Shown one piece after another: positions 4,964-7,160 of a DNA stretch of 7,160 nucleotides (positions within the stretch are counted from its first letter, which is position 1; every line of letters starts with the position of its first letter). Source of the DNA: Gammaproteobacteria bacterium. Its GTDB lineage: Bacteria; Pseudomonadota; Gammaproteobacteria; GCA-001735895. The notes below the pieces were generated by a model. The model was not told the DNA's origin. It ran no database searches and saw only the letters and a list, made by a program, of their open reading frames with translations. The position numbers were made by a program, and so were the translations under genes. The stretch is from NCBI GenBank assembly GCA_029864065.1, contig JAOTUD010000132.1, forward strand, positions 1-7,160, in the 5' to 3' direction.

Positions 4964-7160
4964 ATGGCTACTAAAAGTATCGGTTATGTCGCCGAGTTAA
5001 TCGGTGACGCGCAGGTTCGCGGTGTTGACGGCGTTATCAGAATTCTCAGCATCGGCGATCAGATAAACGAAGGCGATATCCTCACCACCGGCGTCAATAC
5101 CGAGATCGTGCTCGAGTTTCATGACGGCCGCAGATTACAACTCGGTGAAAACACCGAGATACTGCTCGACGAGTCGGTTTTTGCAAGCCTCACCGAATAC
5201 CCGGATGATCGCGCCGACCAGTTGGCCGAACTGCAGAGTCTCATCGTCGAGGGCATAGACCTCGCCGAACTGGAGGCAACCGCTGCCGGCGAAGCCGGCA
5301 ATGCCAATGATGCGTTACACCAGGCGTCGATATACTCGCGCGATGGTGACGAGGGAATCGTCGAAACCCGTGGCACACCGCTCGGCTTCGATTCGTCTGC
5401 TATCGACAACCTGCCGACCCTCGGCGAAGACCCGCTGCTGGCGGGGACAGGCGCCACAGGAGAAAATGCGGCGCCATCCACGTCCCCAGCCCCAACGCCG
5501 GCGGCGTCGATTTCCGTTGACGATATTACCGCCGACGACATTGTCAACCTCACCGAAGCAGCCGGAGCGATCGACGTTACCGGAACCGTCGGTGGCGATG
5601 CCGGGCCTGGCGATAGCGTCACTTTCACCATCAATGGCAACCCCTATTTCGGCATTGTGGCGGCTGACAACACTTTTACCGTTACCGTTTCCGGTTCTGA
5701 TCTCGCAGCGCAGACCAGTTTTGTGGCGACCGTTAACGGGATCGATGTGGCGGGCAATCCTTTTTCCGCGAGTACGGCTTCGACGCATACCTACAACAGT
5801 ACTCCGCCAAATTCCGCCCCGGTCGCCGTCGACGACGCGGTTACGGCGATGGAAGACACCCCGTTCAATTCGGTCATCGAGCTCGACGCCAACGACACCG
5901 ACCTCGATGGGGATACCCTGTCCGTTGTGGCGGGAACCTTTGGCACGGCACAAGGTGGCAGCATCACCATTGCGGCCGATGGCAGTTACACCTACACGCC
6001 AGCCGCCAATTTCAATGGCGTCGACACCGTCGATTACACCGTCACCGACGGCAGCTTGACCGATGTCGGCACCCTGACGATCAACGTCACCGCCGTCAAC
6101 GATGCGCCGGTTGCCGTCGACGACAGCGTTACGGCAACGGAAGACACTCCTTTCAGTTCGACCGTGGATCTGGACTTCAACGATACCGACCTCGATGGGG
6201 ATTCCCTGTCGGTTGTGGCTGGCACTTTTGCCACGGCACAAGGTGGCAGTATCACGATCGCGGCCGATGGTAGCTATACCTACACCCCGGCGGCCAATTT
6301 CAATGGTGTCGATACGGTCGACTATACCGTCACCGACGGCAGCTTGACCGATGTCGGCACCCTGACCATCAACGTCACCGCGGTCAACGACGCGCCGGTC
6401 GCCGTTGACGACAGCGTTACCGCGACGGAAGACACGCCGTTTAATTCGGTGATCGAGCTCGATGCCAACGATACCGATCTCGATGGCGATGCCTTGAGCG
6501 TCGTCGCCGGTACCTTTGGCACGGCACAAGGTGGCAGTATCACCATTGCGGCCGATGGCATCTATACCTACACGCCGGCGGCCAATTTCAACGGCGTCGA
6601 CACCGTCGATTACACCGTCACCGACGGCAGCTTGACCGATGTCGGCACCCTGACCATTAACGTCACCGCCGTCAACGATGCACCAGTTGCCGTCGATGAT
6701 GCGGTTACCGCGACTGAAGACACCCCTTTCAGTTCGACCGTGGATCTGGACTTTAACGACACCGACCTCGATGGCGATGCTTTGAGCGTCGTCGCCGGCA
6801 CCTTTGCGACCGCCCAGGGCGGCAGTATCACGATTGCCGCCGATGGCAGCTACACCTACACGCCGGCGGCGAACTTCAACGGCACTGATACGGTCGATTA
6901 CACCGTCACCGACGGCAGCTTGACCGATATCGGCACCCTGACGATCAATGTCACCGCCGTCAACGATGCACCAGTTGCCGTCGATGATGCGGTCACCGCG
7001 ACGGAAGACACGCCGTTCAATTCGGTGATCGAGCTCGATGCCAACGATACCGATCTCGATGGCGACACATTGAGCGTCGTCGCCGGCACCTTTGCCACGG
7101 CGCAAGGTGGTAGTATCACCATTGCCGCCGATGGCAGCTACACCTACACGCCAGCGGCCA
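4964..7160 (+). CDS. lapA: LapA-type giant biofilm adhesin, N-terminal part (3' end outside window)
   Basis: The frame is open without a stop for 732 codons from ATG 4964 to the window edge. Residues 1 to about 115 are a retention module of the LapA/BpfA kind: it opens MATKSIGYVAELIGDAQVRG and contains GDQINEGDILTTG and FHDGRRLQLGENTEILLD. A TAAG site lies at 106-109. An acidic, then Ala/Pro/Ser-rich linker runs to about 181, followed by one Ig-like domain (about 182-284; begins SISVDDITADDIVN). Cadherin-like 96-aa repeats start at residue 285. No signal peptide is visible, as expected for a type I secretion substrate whose export signal is C-terminal. The start is the first ATG after an in-frame TGA at 4904-4906; only a weak GCGGA (4956-4960) precedes it, 3 nt away. 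The protein is inferred to be exported by the transporter and fusion protein upstream and held at the outer membrane by its retention module. The total length and any RTX or von Willebrand-like domains cannot be judged here. Confidence 0.92.
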   Translation, partial: MATKSIGYVAELIGDAQVRGVDGVIRILSIGDQINEGDILTTGVNTEIVLEFHDGRRLQLGENTEILLDESVFASLTEYPDDRADQLAELQSLIVEGIDLAELEATAAGEAGNANDALHQASIYSRDGDEGIVETRGTPLGFDSSAIDNLPTLGEDPLLAGTGATGENAAPSTSPAPTPAASISVDDITADDIVNLTEAAGAIDVTGTVGGDAGPGDSVTFTINGNPYFGIVAADNTFTVTVSGSDLAAQTSFVATVNGIDVAGNPFSASTASTHTYNSTPPNSAPVAVDDAVTAMEDTPFNSVIELDANDTDLDGDTLSVVAGTFGTAQGGSITIAADGSYTYTPAANFNGVDTVDYTVTDGSLTDVGTLTINVTAVNDAPVAVDDSVTATEDTPFSSTVDLDFNDTDLDGDSLSVVAGTFATAQGGSITIAADGSYTYTPAANFNGVDTVDYTVTDGSLTDVGTLTINVTAVNDAPVAVDDSVTATEDTPFNSVIELDANDTDLDGDALSVVAGTFGTAQGGSITIAADGIYTYTPAANFNGVDTVDYTVTDGSLTDVGTLTINVTAVNDAPVAVDDAVTATEDTPFSSTVDLDFNDTDLDGDALSVVAGTFATAQGGSITIAADGSYTYTPAANFNGTDTVDYTVTDGSLTDIGTLTINVTAVNDAPVAVDDAVTATEDTPFNSVIELDANDTDLDGDTLSVVAGTFATAQGGSITIAADGSYTYTPAA
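5279..5290 (+). other. predicted LapG-type protease site (TAAG) in the adhesin retention module
   Basis: These codons encode Thr106-Ala107-Ala108-Gly109 of the adhesin, right after a helical acidic stretch (LAELEA). In characterised LapA-type adhesins the periplasmic cysteine protease LapG cuts between the two alanines of such a motif, at nearly the same distance from the N terminus, and releases the adhesin from the cell. The motif is read directly; cleavage is inferred from the family. No lapG gene lies in the window. Confidence 0.82.
5816..7160 (+). repeat. 288-bp tandem repeats encoding 96-aa cadherin-like calcium-binding domains
   Basis: Units begin at 5816, 6104, 6392, 6680 and 6968, each exactly 288 bp apart; the fifth is cut by the window edge after 193 bp. 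Every unit encodes APVAVDD near its start, then EDTPF, NDTDLDGD, AQGGSITIAADG, YTYTPAANFNG and TINVTAVND at the end. The Asp-rich NDTDLDGD (residues 310-317 in the first unit) is the kind of loop that binds calcium in cadherin-like and VCBS-type adhesin repeats. Units 1, 3 and 5 carry FNSVIELDAN and units 2 and 4 carry FSSTVDLDFN, giving an A-B-A-B-A order with a 576-bp period. Such repeats build a stiff extended stalk in the presence of calcium and are prone to copy-number change by recombination. The exact frame-preserving spacing shows the array is under coding constraint. Confidence 0.95.

Noticed and set aside
5301..6347. Further open frames on the + strand (5301-6059, 6102-6347) and short minus-strand frames inside the repeats
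   Set aside because: They are shifted readings of the adhesin; they are rich in Arg/Pro/Ser/Thr, without domains, and recur with the repeat period.
5315..7105. A 596-codon open frame on the minus strand across the adhesin gene
   Set aside because: It mirrors the tandem repeats of the + strand coding sequence; the lack of stops follows from codon use repeated every 288 bp. Its product is a low-complexity Arg/Gly/Asp/Ile-rich repeat with no family resemblance, while the + frame gives recognisable domains.
4964..7160. A frameshift or break in the adhesin gene
   Set aside because: Walking the codons from 4964 to 7159 shows a single uninterrupted frame, with all repeat spacings multiples of three.

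Overview
The window reads as chromosomal DNA of a moderately GC-rich gammaproteobacterium, probably free-living or marine. That placement rests on the type of system, the protein resemblance and the codon use; no rRNA or other taxonomic marker is present. All supported genes lie on the + strand. There is no tRNA, rRNA, insertion sequence or CRISPR array.

Layout. (1) Positions 1-569 hold the 3' end of a gene for a degenerate EAL domain, most likely a LapD-type c-di-GMP receptor. (2) A 142-nt gap (570-711) carries a plausible sigma70 promoter. (3) Positions 712-4821 form a tight three-gene operon: a LapB-type type I secretion ABC transporter with a protease-dead C39-like domain, a LapC/HlyD-type membrane fusion protein that overlaps it by 8 nt, and a LuxR/NarL-type regulator with a degenerate receiver domain that overlaps the fusion protein by 1 nt. 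(4) A second 142-nt gap (4822-4963) shows no convincing terminator. (5) From 4964 to the window edge runs the first 732 codons of a giant LapA-type adhesin. It has an N-terminal retention module with a TAAG (di-alanine) site at residues 106-109, an Ala/Pro-rich linker, one Ig-like domain, and an exact 288-bp (96-aa) tandem array of cadherin-like calcium-binding repeats that continues past the edge.

How the genes work together (established for Lap systems of Pseudomonas and Shewanella; inferred here): the transporter and fusion protein, with a TolC-like outer-membrane protein not seen here, export the adhesin. The retention module holds the adhesin in the outer membrane. A periplasmic LapG-type protease cuts at the di-alanine site to release it unless LapD, loaded with c-di-GMP, sequesters the protease. 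LapG, the TolC-like protein, the N-terminal part of LapD and the C-terminal part of the adhesin all lie outside the window.

The system is a known type rather than a wholly new one. The less ordinary points are the pseudo-receiver LuxR regulator inside the secretion operon, the alternating two-unit higher-order pattern in the repeats, and a possible six-codon upstream ORF overlapping the adhesin start.
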